Source: Tenebrio molitor (lineage: Eukaryota; Arthropoda; Insecta; Coleoptera; Tenebrionidae). From it: a stretch of DNA of 64,000 nt. Position 1 is the stretch's first letter. Each line of letters opens with the position of its first letter. Positions 27,101 through 39,905 of this stretch are shown piece after piece. Made by a program: the position numbers and the translations under genes. The stretch is taken from NCBI RefSeq assembly GCF_963966145.1, contig NC_091050.1, positions 2,418,001 through 2,482,000 of the forward strand, written 5' to 3'. The notes below the pieces were generated by a model, which searched no databases, was not told where the DNA came from, and was given only the letters and a program-made list of their open reading frames with translations.

Positions 27101-30100
27101 GAAACATCCTCAACCTCTGTTCGTAATTTATGTCGGTTGATTTTTGTGTTTCGGCCGGTTGTTCTAGATTAAAATCGAACATGGCGGTACTCGCCGCCGG
27201 CTTGTTGAACGTGTAAGTGTTCGGAGTGTCGTGCGACTGATCCATCATCGCCATCCGTTTACTGAGAGGACTCAAAGAACTCTGTTTCTCGCGCCTGTGC
27301 GATCTCGATCTGTGCTTCTTGCGCTTTTTAAAGTCGCTATCTCCAGAACTCGAACTGGAATCACTACTACTTGAAGACGAACTACTCGAACTTTCGTTAC
27401 TTGCCGACGAACTAGTACTGGAACTAGAACTCGAATGTCTCCTGTTCTTCCTTTTCTTGCTCTTCTTTTTCTTTTTCTTTTCCTTCTTCTCTTCGTCTTC
27501 AGTCTTGAGCAATTGTTTAAGTGCATCGTTCACGTCGGTGCTCTTAGCAGTCGTCGACAAATTAGGCAGCAGTAGTTCAGTAGGTTCGATCAAATTTTTC
27601 GTAGCCGATGTTTTGTTCTTCAGAAACTTTAAAGAGTTCTGTGCCTCTTCGTGGTGCGGAATCAAACTCAGACAGCTCTGGTAGGACTTTCTGGCTTCGT
27701 CGATCTTGTCTTCTTCTTCGTAACTCCTTCCGAGAGCTACAAGCGTCTCGCCCATATACTTACGAGCGTTGCCGTGATTGGGGTTGAGTTTGAGAGCAGT
27801 TTCAAAGTCGGCAATGGCTTTTTGAAAGTTTCCGCTGTTGGCGTAGAGGGCGCCACGTGCCACCAAACCTTCCACATTCTTCGGATCAATATTTAAGGCC
27901 TTGTTTAAACATTGAAACGCTTCGACGTGTTTTCCGGCTTTGAAATGGTCGATGCCGTCGGCCACGTTACGGTACGCCCACTTGCTCGCCTGCACCTGAC
28001 GCAGCTCATTGGCGTATTCGTTTTCGGAAAAGCGTCCCCTACGAACAAACGTCGACACTGAGCAACTAGTCTAAGCGGGGCCACGACGCGAAATCGAATC
28101 GAGAATCTAACACGTGACCGTAGTAGACTACATCCACTGATAGAATGCACTTTTTTAAATATCCGTAGATAACAAAAATCGCCAAACCATAACATTAAAA
28201 TATTAACAAACTATCATAGATTGTGTTGGTAGTATCTTGAAACTTTCGCGCCACTGATTCTCATTGGTTCTTATGAAACACAGGCGAAAAATAAATTATA
28301 TGACATTTCAAATTTGAAATTGTCAAGGCTGTCAAGTGATTTCAGCATTTAGATTTGTGATTTTTCATCTTTAGAGCTTTGTTTTGCGTTCCTCTGGTTT
28401 TCAAAGTTATTAGTTTTGAGCGTGTTGCTGTTTTGCGATTTTTGTTGATTTTTTTGAATTTGTGAAGTGAGTGCGTATCTCAAGAATCTAGCATGATGAA
28501 CACTTTAAGTGACATTACAAACATCGAAAATGATACAGAGGTAATTTTTGTTCATGCATTAAATATTAAATAATCTCTTGTTTGTTTTAGCCATTTCCGA
28601 AAAAAGCTGGATATTTTCATTTCAGTAGCCAGCTTTTTTCGGAAATTCGAAAATGTATTGTGCGTTGCATTTTTAAATCCGTCGGGCACATTATCACTCG
28701 TGAAATACCCTGTATTAATAAAACCTAATATATTACCCCTGCTATACTGAAGTTTTCTTTCGTCTTTCCTAAGTGCAAACATGCAGAATAATAATAAAAC
28801 ATCACGTGTAAACCTGTTCTTTCATTTTTTTTAAATTTCGCGCCGGATCTATTTTTTGTAGCGCAGAGTGAATACTTTTAGTAACATTTATGTCAAGCAA
28901 TCTATCAGTGGACAGAGTTTACTTACTTGAGTCCCTTCATCAGGGTGCAGTGCTCTTTAATACCCAGAACTCCGGCCAAGTACGAAATGTTATTTGGATT
29001 GTTGAAGCCAATGCTCTTTTCTAAGACTGTGTCATAGCTTTCGTTCTTGTGATCCAACGCTTTTCTGAAAGTGAAAGAAAAAAAACGTTTTCACTCCCAA
29101 GTCCTAAATTTGTGCCCTCCGAGAGGGTCGATCTGCCACAAAAAAAAAAAATCTGATAATCTTCATTATACCTGCTGCATTTGTTTGTGAGTCAGGAAGT
29201 TTCGAAGGTTTTTCCATCTTTACGTAATAGAAAACGGTGCCGGTTTTTAGAATAGTAAATTTGCGAAATGACTTTTTTATCCGTAGAGGTCCATTCAATT
29301 TTTAGTTAAATATAAAATCTTGGTCCTTCCGTTGTAAGCGTATCCAGACTCACAAACACGCTATCCTTAAAATGTATTATTTGCAATCCCTTAAATTAAG
29401 TCATACATACCGGGAGATCGTCTGAAACTCAAACAGTCCCATCCTATGTGTTGTTTAATACAACATTTTACAAATAAATTTGTAGATTCAATAAAAAATT
29501 CTCCTTAATTTTTATCGGATACACAAAATTAAACCTCTTTATTTCCTCAACTTTTTTAAATTACTATACATATGTGCGTTTTTCGGGTTTTTTCATCGAT
29601 ACTGTGGAAAACAGTCTTTATAAGCAATGCGTACATTCAAAATACCACAGGATACAGCAAATTTGTTAATTAGTGCAACAAAGTCGACTTGTAATGGACA
29701 AAAAAATGTCTCACCTGATTCGGTTCTTAGAATGATCATCGTTTTAAACACATAGGGATTTGTGCAATTATGTACGTTGCGATAAAACCCACAGTGCAAT
29801 TAGGATCGTGTGTACACACAAACACATACGTTAATTTCATCGTTACTGTCATTTACTTTTATTTATATTTTGAATGGTGAGAATTTCTGTTTTTCTATTT
29901 AACATATGGTTTTACTTAAATATAAAACCTTCTAAAAAGAAAAAATATGTCAATTAGGCTTCGAATGAAGACTTCTCTCGATTCAATTCCATCCACAAAA
30001 ACAAAACCAAACGTGTTAACATCATGGGATAATTTTTTTTATGAAACGTGTGTGAAAGACATTTAGTATGCTGTACCCAAAAACACAACTACTGAAAAGA

Positions 30101-32943
30101 ACGTTATTCCCCCCCGGGGCGAATTCGAACAGCACTTACTTGTACACCAATGGGAAATCATCGGCACTGATTAATCCGAGTGGTGGGCGACGTTCAGGTT
30201 CGTTAGGTTTTCTCGGTGTGCCCTTCATGCAACAGACCATCTTATCCGAGTCCGGAATTTTTTCGATTACTTCGCAGCACACAGAATCATTCATCATGTA
30301 GCTGCGTGTTATGCCCTTCTTATCAACTGCCGGTATTATGTTTGCCACCGGACAGAACGCCTGAAACAATATAACTATTAACCTACCTACAACTGATGAT
30401 AATTGATAATACGTTAAAATGAAACGACATTGTTATCTTGAGGTAAATCGTTTCTATATTTCGTGAGATGTGATAGTTCCCAGGGCACAACGTTTTTTTT
30501 TTCAACACTTATACATATGAATTGTGAGTTTTTAGATGTAACCATCAATCTTGTCCAAAACCTGTTGTTAAATTTTTGTACTTCAGAATTAATAAACACT
30601 TTTTAAAAACGCTGTTTTTCTATTACTAAATTAAATATCGGCAAATAAATTGCTAACTCATATCTCGAGTTCAGCCTTATTTCAAAGGGGGAAAAATTGT
30701 GAGAAAAAACGACGGAAACTAAATGAAGATAAAAAATTTAAAAAAGATAAAAAAAATTGAAAGAACAATGCATGAAAAACAATCAAAAAGCAATCTCCCT
30801 AAATAAATGGAAACTTAAAAAAGTAATTTCTTACTGTTGGTCTAGTTTTTAATTATTTTTTGAGCCTCATAATCGGTATTTCCCGGTTGTCCTCGGAGTG
30901 CGCAAAAAACGATTTCCCGCACGCCGTGTTTTTTACTTTGCAGCAGAAACTAGGGGAAATTGCTTTGTAAGGTTAGTATTTAATGACGTAGACTCATTAC
31001 TACCCGCCACCTTGTATGTCCCGGAAAAAACAAAAAGAAACCAAACAAGTTAAATGAAATTCAATCTCTTCAAAATCACAACACAAGTCCTTGCAACATC
31101 ACAAATTGAAATCGATAATCAATGTGATAGAATTTGTGATTTAATTAACTGAATTGTGGATAGATCCCACGAACGTCTGGAATTGTGCATTATCACTTAA
31201 AAAGAATAATGCTCTTTTTTATCAACAGACTATATTGGAGTTTACGATTTATCTTTCCCGGTCGAATGATGAATCATGATATTTTGAAAAGTAATTCGTT
31301 TCACGAGATAATAATTGATTTTTTTTTTGCTATAATGATGTCTGCATCGTTACATATTATTAATGCGGAATCTGGAAAAGTGCCCCGAATGCTTGCAGCG
31401 TTTCCACGTTCAATGGCAAGGAAAATCCTCTCAAAAAAAATTGTTTCTTAAACAAATAAATATCGGAATGGATAACCATAAAAGATCTTCCAAAATAATT
31501 TTTAATTGAAGCATAAGTAGAATTTACCTGAAAGCCCTTACACGATACTCAGATAGGCACTAAATATTGTTTGAACATCTGGTCAAGAATATTTAACATT
31601 TAATCTGTGCGACAAACCATTGCAACGATCACTCACCTTTGATCTTACGCCTGTTGAGAAAACAACTTTCTGTCGTAAATACCTTTTGTTTAGTTGAATT
31701 GAAATGAAACCATTTCGTAATACTTCATATCATTTACTTTTGAAAAAAAACCTACTCTTTTAAAAGTAGTGCATTAAATGAATATGCAACCCCAAGGTTG
31801 CATAAGCAGGGATTTATGACATTGCACTCTTGATCATATTTTTATTTAGGCACCCGATAATTGCAATATTGCGCCTATTTTCAAAACAGCTAATTCGACT
31901 TGCACCAAAGTTAATAGGCCTTGGTCCTTACTAGATCAAATATTTTACTTAAAGAAATAATCCAATTGATGCTTTTTTGCAGAAGTTCAGTGAAAAACAA
32001 AATTGCATAACATTGCGTATATTTCCAGTCACCGGTCTGTTTGGCATGAAAAACAATAAGCATGGAGCGCCTACTGAGTCAAACATTTTGTACAAAAAAA
32101 ATAATTCAAATCGGTGTTTTTGCGGAAATTATCCTGAAAAAAATTTCCGCAGGTAGATACAAACGCACCCACAGCCGCTATGCGAAAAACCACGATATTT
32201 CTATTCACTTACAAAACATGTAAGTAAAAAAGAAAATACAAAAATGTAGTAACAGTAACTTCAACATTCTTGTAATTATTTTTTAAAGATACAATTTTCA
32301 GTATATTTATTTCTTGTATTATGAAATAAAAACATGATTTCTTACCTATCAAGTGATTATGTAACAGATACTTACTTTAACATTGATGTCTGCAGCATAG
32401 GTAACAGTAACACCAGGTCCTGCTGTACAAAGAACTTTAAGCATCATCCCTGACTGGGTTTTGCTCACAATAGTTCCAATAATCAAATCACCTACTTTCA
32501 CATTCTGTAATAAAAAATCCACGATAAAATCCATTTCCAATGAATTTCAAAGCACCAACCTTAAAAAAGTATTTTAGTCGATTCTGTTTGTCAACATTAA
32601 GGTATGTCTCAAATGGGGGCATTATGGCGTACGTGTCTTCAGCGACTTGGCCCTCTTCCGGCTTGTATTCAAAATCTGAAGGCTCGGTCGAGAAGAGCAT
32701 GTTGGCCTTCTTCACAATAAACTGCTGTAGCTTGAGGCGCTTTCCTCGATCTTGGAAAGACAGGTACTTCTGCCTTTCACTGTACACTTGAAAGCTAAGG
32801 TCCTTGACGTTCCTACGATGCAAATCGTTCTCGCCATATTCCGCTTCCCACAGTTTTTGCATCTGTTGCCCATTGAAATTCATCGATTGGCTGACGAGGT
32901 TCGCGTTCAACGACTCCATGGCGGAGTGTTGTGTTTCGCTCAT
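24125..32943 (-). CDS. TTC14: Tetratricopeptide repeat protein 14 (TTC14), 1,229 aa, eight coding exons
   Basis: Minus-strand exons in transcript order are 32943-32560, 32504-32376, 30360-30140, 29064-28927, 28038-26779, 26722-26642, 26197-25635 and 25038-24125. All junctions are GT-AG and the total closes in frame. The N-terminal segment (residues 1-128) precedes an S1 RNA-binding domain over exons 2-3. TPR repeats follow at about 300-440 (VADGIDHFKAGKHVEAFQ; ALNIDPKNVEGLVARGALY; FETALKLNPNHGNARKYMGE), as in vertebrate TTC14. Next come a long Ser-rich and Lys-rich region and a C-terminal RS-dipeptide plus RGG/RGR tail, then an acidic end. The tail makes it clearly longer than vertebrate TTC14 (about 770 aa). 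S1 plus RS/RGG content suggests an RNA-binding, splicing-linked nuclear protein (inference). A minus-strand AATAAA lies at 23986-23981. The first donor (GTTGGT) is weak. Start: ATG at 32943, with a possible in-frame extension upstream not excluded. Confidence 0.9.
28493..28728 (+). CDS. Candidate tiny nested gene inside a TTC14 intron (61 aa), uncertain
   Basis: A plus-strand frame starts at tandem ATGs (28493 and 28496). It runs 16 codons (MMNTLSDITNIENDTE) to a donor at 28541, crosses a 50-bp intron ending in TTTTAG, and continues from 28591 to a TAA at 28726-28728 in phase. The second part includes both arms of the perfect inverted repeat at 28593-28646. I recognise no domain. It could equally be a fragment or retrocopy of a gene elsewhere, or chance. 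An AATAAA-like signal lies near 28791. Confidence 0.3.
28593..28646. repeat. Perfect 18-bp inverted repeat with 18-base loop
   Basis: The left arm 28593-28610 (atttccgaaaaaagctgg) and right arm 28629-28646 are exact reverse complements, separated by 18 bases. Complementarity stops at once outside the arms. Confidence 0.9.
29065..30139 (-). other. TTC14 intron
   Basis: A 1.08-kb intron between the S1-domain exon and the following exon. AT-rich; no embedded feature could be supported. Confidence 0.8.
30361..32375 (-). other. TTC14 intron (2.0 kb)
   Basis: A 2,015-bp AT-rich intron splitting the S1 domain. Frames inside it are short and unsupported. Confidence 0.8.
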
Positions 32944-34270
32944 CCAAGCTTCAAGCCTGCGGAATCATTACGAATTCGGATTAATGAATTGATAGAACGC
33001 GCGTTTCGCTAAATTAATAAGTCTCAAAAACCTAAAAACTGCGACTTAAAAGACATTTCTTGGGTACGTCCCAGTGGACAAGATGGCGTCTAGTTCTAGT
33101 TGATATGTTGATAAGGCAAGAGAAATTACAAGGCAATTTTATCTGTCAAGACGGTCCTTTCGTGGCGTCTCTTTTAAAAATTTACACAACAAAATACAAA
33201 TAAACAATCTTATGAAATCCTAGAAGAGATGGAATTATTTTATAATGCTGTAAAATTCGAGACTTACCCTGCAATAACTTATAACAAAGCTATGGAGAAC
33301 AGTTAACGCCGACTCACAGTGTATGTGCATTCTCTATGACACATCCTTGTTTGCCGACCAATAAAAACTCGTCTGCGCAATTTCCGATTGGATGATAAAT
33401 AATCAGCGGCAAATTCAAATTTAAGTTTTTTAAATTCTTGACGAATTAAGTTTAAATAAATAAATAATTATTCTGCTAACAACTTATTATGATAAAAATT
33501 CACAAATAGAAGTCAACAAAATGTATCTACAAAAGTGGAAAAAATTAAAAAGTAAAACAGAACTAAAAGAAGCGGAGTGAAATATGGAGGTTATCTATGT
33601 ATATTAGGTATAAGATAAATTCTTTAAATCAAAGCCTCTAGAGACCATAATTCGTCTATAAACAGGTCTATTTGACCCCATAAAATATCAAACATCAAAA
33701 ATGTCCCAATGTACTCGTAATATAAGGATACAGGATGTTTCTTTATTTTATCTGTGGAATTAATATAAGTTATGACAGATTACATGTGATTTCGTTTTTT
33801 TTCTGAGACAAATATTTTTGTTTTGATATAAGTTATTGCATGGCCAACTGTGTCAAAACACTAAGCGCCTAGCGTTTTGATACAGTTGGCCATGGTTATT
33901 GTAAAAAATATTATCTTTGACAAATACCTAGGTATATTAATAACAATGTCAGCACCACTTCATTACATAAGAACTTATTTACTGATGCAATAAGTTAAAA
34001 ACTCTCTATTAGTTGTGATATACCGTTTTAATTATCAACTATGCTTATTTTCCTTGTAAAACATGTAAAATGCATTTTTAATTTGGTTTCTATTTGTTGG
34101 TATATAGGAAGTATTTATTATTATTATTAAGTGATTAAATTAGCTGAAATTATCACACCAACTCAATAAATTGGAAAACAGACATTAGGTCAACTGGCTA
34201 TCAAATAAAATTGATAATCAAATTATAAAAAAATATATAATTAGATACCATATAATGTGGCGAAAAATAA
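32944..34270. other. Divergent intergenic region between TTC14 and the vitellogenin-like cluster
   Basis: The left part should hold the TTC14 promoter and 5' UTR; an AAGATGGCGTC motif of the YY1/housekeeping type lies near 33078. The right part upstream of 34271 contains several WGATAR motifs and the hairpin at 33839-33894. Confidence 0.5.
33839..33894. repeat. 56-bp hairpin, 21-bp arms
   Basis: Arm 33839-33859 (catggccaactgtgtcaaaac) and arm 33874-33894 are inverted copies with one mismatch around a 14-base loop. It is probably a decayed or very short inverted-repeat element. Confidence 0.8.
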
Positions 34271-34304
34271 TATAAAAATCTCAGTTTATTGTAAAGAATC
34301 AGTT
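34189..34304 (+). promoter_or_regulatory. Promoter of vitellogenin-like gene A: TATA box, initiator and GATA sites
   Basis: TATAAAAA begins at 34271 and a TCAGTT initiator has its A at 34301, a 30-bp spacing. The ATG follows at 34314. Upstream, 'ctatcaa', 'ttgataatc' and 'aattatcac' give WGATAR sites on one strand or the other, as in fat-body genes. 'tcaactggctatcaaa' at 34190-34205 recurs with one mismatch near 41849, upstream of gene B. Confidence 0.6.
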
Positions 34305-34313
34305 ATACTAGTA

Positions 34314-37300
34314 ATGCAGAGAAAACGACTTTTAATTTTTGCATGTAAGTTTTTGATTCTTCAGTGAATATTTCTTCTTTCCCTGTTGTTAATCATTTAC
34401 TGAACTAACACAGTTTTCAAATAATTAAGAAAAACTATCGCTCCGTTGATGTTATCAAATTTCAATTCCTTTTTAATTTTAAAGTTTCAAAAAAGTCTAC
34501 AGGGTCCGATGGATTGATTTGTTACTCATTTTTATTCTTCGGACGCTCACATCCACTTTTTATATATTTATAGCTATTGATTATATTACAGTTATAGCGA
34601 CGCTATCAATTACAAACGCCTCCCATCTGTTAAAATCGTGGGATAAAGAACTAATTTATGACTGGCAGGCACTTATCAAAGCTGGCACAAATCTCCCGGC
34701 CACATACGCATCCCAACTTATCCTCCATGGAAAAATCCACCTCCAAACCAGTAACAACTCGCTTTTTGTAAAAATTGAAAACTTGTCTCATAAGCTCTAC
34801 AATGGAATCTTAGACCATAATCATGAAAACCAAGCTCGAGATCTGCCTCTGCCAGATGAGATGCAAGATTTGCAACACGTTTTTCAAATTGTCTACAATC
34901 CTGACGGTTCAGCAGAAGGGATTGTCACTGCAGCCGAAGAAAAAGAGTTTTCGCGTAATATCAAACGAGCTATTGCTACCATCTTTCAAGTGAACATTGC
35001 TGTCTTCAAAAAGGACTATCCTCATTCGCAAGCTTTCGTTGTTAAGGAGAATTCTATTTACGGTTACGGTAAAGTTTTATACAATGTTTTTCCTCGTGAT
35101 AATGCCACCATCGAAGTGCACAAATCTCAAGAGTTGAATGATCCACGAGAACTGAGTAATTTGTTTGTCACTAATAGCGATTTTGGTCGCTGTGATCTTA
35201 AATACGAGCAAAATCTGGTTCAAAACAGTCAGAAGAAATATGTCATCGCTAGAGAAGACATTCCTGTTGTCAAAAGCATTGTTACTAGTGGTGCTGTAAT
35301 TTATTCTCCGTTCGAATCTCGGTCAGATGCTCAGTTCATTCTAGTCAGTCAAACATTCGATCTTGTTGATCGTGTTCCCATTCAGCAACGATTTCAAATC
35401 GAGTCTGATCAGTTCGATCATTTAACTTATCACGCTTTTGAAAGACCGCACGATGGGGGCAGTGCTGACGTAACCAACGGACGACATATTGTCAATTATG
35501 AGAAGCTTATTCCAATCGTTCGGGAAATGTTAGAAGATATATCTCAGTACCTTCAAGAAAATCACATTCACACCAAACCACCTGACAGCAAACACGGACA
35601 ACTTGTCAATAGAGTGCAAAGACTGTTAATGACATTTAACATTGAAAAGCTGAAGGAATTGCAAAATACATTGTCGGATGATGCTTTAGAAATATTTTAC
35701 CACACTCTTCCACTCGTAGGAACAGAAGCTGCGATAGTGCACGTCAAGAATTTGGTTGTCGACAAGGCGGTCGACGATGCAACTGCTGTAGAACTGTTAC
35801 AACACATGTGGCAAAATGTTAAACCGCCGGTTCGAACACTTCAAAAGTTAGAAGAATTGATTTACTTAAACGAGAGTATTAGTTGGAATGTGAGAAAAGT
35901 TGCGATTTTAACCTTTGGTAGTCTCATTCACAAATCATACATCGCCAAGAGACCTGCTGGAAATCGAAAAAAATCTCTGGAAGTTTATGACAAGTACGTG
36001 AACGAATTTGTAGAGAAATTCGTAAATTCCAGCGACCACAAGGTCCAGCTGATGTACGCTCTTGCGTTGCACAACACCAAACTTCCAAGTATCGTCAAGC
36101 TCCTGCTCCCCGCTTTTAACGGAGAATTGTGGAGCAATCAACACTTACGTTTTGTAAGTATGTGGGCGGCGTCCCCCGCGATTGTCTCCAGCTCTCGATC
36201 AGATCCAGATCTGATAATGGAGACTCTTTGGCCGATTTTTGCAAATCCGGACGAACTTACAGAAATGAGATGCGTAGCTTACTACTACATCATGAAGAGT
36301 CAACCCAGTCACTCGAGACTGACAGATATGGCTTCACTGCTACTAACTGATCGAGATACGGAACTGTACCACTTTCACTATACTTACATGCAAGCCTTGG
36401 TTCAATCAAAAGACCCTGGCATCAAAGAAATGCGAGTCAAGCTGGCCCAGATGTTGAAGTTCAGTCCACCACCCAGTCATGGAGTCTCCTCGGCCACGTT
36501 CCACGATTATACAGATGCCAATCACGGCTTCGGTGCTATGATGGAAAAGTACTTTCTGAAAACCAACCGTTCGAGAATTCATGCCTACTTTGTGACGTCG
36601 CAGAAATTCAACTTGAGACAAGAGGAGTTCATGGTTTATGTGAAGGTGCACGACGGAAGAAACGAGGATCGTGGCTTCTACGAACTTTTGGACGATCTGA
36701 GAACAAGACTTCATGTTGAAATTGGTATTCTCAAACGTGGACAACTCTTGAACATATATTTCATCAACGAAAACAACGTGGAGGATCTCATGCCAATTCT
36801 AGAGTTGTTTGCGGACACGTGGCAAATGTCAAAGAAGCTGCTTTATATGAGTTACAACTGGTACCACCGGAGTTTGTTTCCTACTGATTTGGGTGTTCCT
36901 GCTACTTGGGAGTTTCTGGAACCGAGTGTCTATCAGATAAGCTTTAATTTTTCGAATCATCTTATCAACAACGATGTCAATATTCAGGTGGATGGTAAAG
37001 TTGTCACATGGGGTCATTACCGTCACGGTTTAACTTTCTACAACCCGGTCAGTGATCTGTGGCAAGGAATAAACAGATATCACTCCTACGACTCCGTCTT
37101 TCCTCTAAATCTTAATTTGACTTTGAACACCCAAACAGTAATTGCACAATTGTCTTGGATCAAACACGAGAGCGTTGAAAGAAATATTGCAGGATTTAGA
37201 AGTCATGTCAAGCAAATGGTATTTGTTAGAGACAACTACAACGGGAACATCTTGGCAAAGTCTAGTCCACATGCGAAGAGGTACCAGATTGTCAACGATG

Positions 37301-38900
37301 GGGTGCAAGATGGAAATGAAGTAAGTAAGTAATTGTAATCCATTGTTTTCGTGATTGTTACAAATTTCAGTATACATTGATGGACCAAGACGATTTGAAC
37401 AGCGGCCATAAAGTGTACGTTGGTGTCTACGACAGCGACAATTACTTGTCCAATCGTTCTTTAAAACAACTCTTCTCCCAACCTTCCACCAAACATGCCA
37501 ATTCGTTTAGGGAACTCTTATGGTTAAGCTTAGATAACTGGATGGGCTACATTCAACTCTTGCCAGATTCAGGAAAGTATGGATTTATTGTGAAAATCGA
37601 ACCAAGCCACGAATACAACGTAAGCAAAATCGTCTTGTTCTTCAGTTTTGAGAGGAAGAATTATATCGATAAAAATCATTTTCCCCGACTCCTGTTGTAT
37701 TCTCTTTTGAAATACAAAATTGTAAACGACAAACAAGAAATCTTAAAAGGTTGGAATCTTACTGGAATCTTTGACATAATGGCCGACTTGAGTGCTTCCA
37801 GCGTAAAATTATTTTTGAGTCGCGTTATTCCAGGCCACAACGACTACAAAATATGTCTCGAAGGAGAGAAAATTTGGAACACGAACGGAGTGGTTGGTAT
37901 TTTGAATGTTCTGATGGGTGAAACGACTGACAGTAGTAGATGTCCTGCAAACGGAAAAATTCAAATTGCAATGACCGGACAAAGATCTCTGGAACAGAAA
38001 ACCGGTCATCACAAATACGAAAGTTGTCAATATGTCGTTCCATATACCATTCCGTACTACTACACTTTCCAGTGCCTAGTTGACCACAGTACTGTCAGAC
38101 ATTACGTGTACAATGTCAAAACCATAAACGTACCGGACCAATTTAAGAAGGTTTTTGTAAGTGGGTGGGACAAGTTGAAGACTTACTACGAATCTGACTA
38201 CACGTGTGGAGACAACCACAATGATACAATTCAAGATGGCAATTTAAAAATTGATGTTGTGTATCCCATGCGGTCACAAGAAGTAAATGTGCAAGTAACA
38301 ACCCATCAGAACGTCTATTCTCTAACTGTACCGACAAAATACTGCAGTTCGTTCGGGGCAGTTCCTGATTCTCTTGCCTACTCTCAACTGTTCTTAAATC
38401 CTGGTTGGATGAATCGTTGTGTTGTCCACCCGGATCATCTTTACTTTAACGACGAGCTCGTTTCAGCAGCGGTACCAAAACATTGGTCTCTATTCGTTGG
38501 ACACACGTATGCATACAATGTGTACCTAGCCATATATCTCAAAGAAATTGCAACGAATACGATAGTAAAAAATTTGATAATTGATAAAATCTGGTTTCGT
38601 AATGTTGCGTCATTTTAGGGGGCCAAAGTCGTCCGAGGTAGCCACAGTTTGGAAGTAGTACCAGATGGAGAAGGTTATAAAATTTCTGTGGATGGTCAAG
38701 TTACAACAGATAAACAAAATTTAAGGTGGATTTATTATGACATATTAGAAGATCAAAATGGAGGTCATTCGCTGGTAGTGTCAGTTCCAGATGGTGGAAT
38801 TTACTTCGTATATGATGCTCATCATGTGGTGTTTGTTACATCTAAAATGATCAAAGTAGATGGTCATTGTCACAAGCAACAAGTCTCAACGAATGAGTAA
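34314..38900 (+). CDS. Vitellogenin-like large lipid-transfer protein A (1,411 aa, about 160 kDa)
   Basis: Exons are 34314-34344, 34592-37320, 37371-38564 and 38619-38900. The first exon encodes most of the signal peptide (MQRKRLLIFA...), with cleavage likely after ...SITNA near residue 20. Residues 30-600 form the vitellogenin N-terminal lipid-transport module (WDKELIYDW; LYNGIL; SRNIKRAIATIFQ; SISWNVRKVAILTFGSL near 437). A DUF1943-like middle follows, then a degenerate vitellogenin C-terminal region in exon 3 with spaced cysteines. No poly-serine tract or RXXR furin site was seen, unlike egg-yolk vitellogenins. Size and architecture match the vitellogenin-like 160-kDa hemolymph protein linked to melanin synthesis in Tenebrio (from memory). 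A role in hemolymph or melanization is therefore the best guess; yolk function is less likely. AATAAA lies at 38965-38970. Gene B (42589-48424) is a tandem paralogue with identical exon phases. Confidence 0.9.
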
Positions 38901-39146
38901 ACCTTTTATTTGTAAAATAATTATTATAAGCAACAGTTGTTCGCCAGAGCTTTTCTTTCAACAAATAAACTAAGAAAAAATAAAATCTCGTATGGACGTA
39001 TGGACGAGTGCAGTTTGCAATTTTGATACACAAAAAGGAGAATATTTGTAAATTAAATTTTTTTTATTTCAATTCCACTTTTTTACCCTATACTGAGGTT
39101 TACCAAACTGCAACATAATACTAGATTACGTAAGACTAGAAGTGAA

Positions 39147-39232
39147 GAAGAAGTTTTTTTGTGCTAGGACCAGAGATCGAAAACCGAGGCGAAGTCGAGG
39201 TCGCAACTGGGCGAAGCACAAAAAGACCTTCT
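39147..39232. repeat. Short self-complementary repeat with CG-rich core
   Basis: 'agaagtttttttgtgct' at the left is inverted at the right as 'agcacaaaaagaccttct', around a core with 'gaggcgaagtcgaggtcg'. It is similar in design to 10593-10695 and 22165-22260. Confidence 0.5.
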
Positions 39233-39736
39233 ACTCTGAATAATATATAATATTTCTTTAAGCGCATCACAAAAAAAAATCGGACATGAGCTCATTTATT
39301 TTCTTTTACTGCAGTTACAGTAAAATGACAATTTTCAAATTTTAAGGCACCAGTTCCTAGTTCTCTTGTTGCAATATTATTAGCACCTACTTGAAGGTTC
39401 AATAATATTAGTAAAGTCTACTAAAGTCATCTTGCTAAATAATTTTCATGCACATGAGCGACTCGTGCTACACCACAGTGACACCGCTTAAATATTCTGT
39501 AAAGTCCAATGTTTACCCTTTTGAGGTGACGTCACAATTTCCTTCCTCGCTTTCTCTTTATTGAAACGACAGAGACAGAAAAAAAAACGAAAAAAAAGGG
39601 CACGTTTATTTATTGCCAGTCACTTTGAGGTTATTTTATGCTCCTGTCAATTTGACAATTTTTAATTTCTTTCACTTATTACATTGATTACAAACAGAAC
39701 CTTTCGAAGCAATTGTCAACAAATTTGAAACATTAT

Positions 39737-39905
39737 GGCCCGGTTGTATAAAGCTTAGTTAACATCGTGTCAGCTAACAACGCGTCAAGTCGGAAATCCG
39801 CCCATTTGATTGGTCGATTCAAATAAAATGTTAAATATCCTCTAATCAGATCGCTTGACATTATCTTAACTTTAACGACTTGGCATCGCTTTATACAACC
39901 GGGCC
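39737..39905. mobile_element. 169-bp MITE, 18-bp perfect terminal inverted repeats
   Basis: The termini 'ggcccggttgtataaagc' and 'gctttatacaaccgggcc' are exact reverse complements. The interior is non-coding. It is flanked by TAT or TA on both sides. Confidence 0.85.

Larger units (their letters stand above)
28039..28926 (-). other. TTC14 intron containing a small opposite-strand ORF and hairpin
   Basis: This 888-bp intron separates the exon encoding ...CTLMKGLK from the TPR exon. On the plus strand it holds the candidate nested gene at 28493-28728. Confidence 0.8.

Noticed and set aside
34519..34590. In-frame N-terminal extension as the start of vitellogenin-like protein A
   Set aside because: It would start at a TTG; the ATG exon at 34314 gives a proper signal peptide and correct phase.
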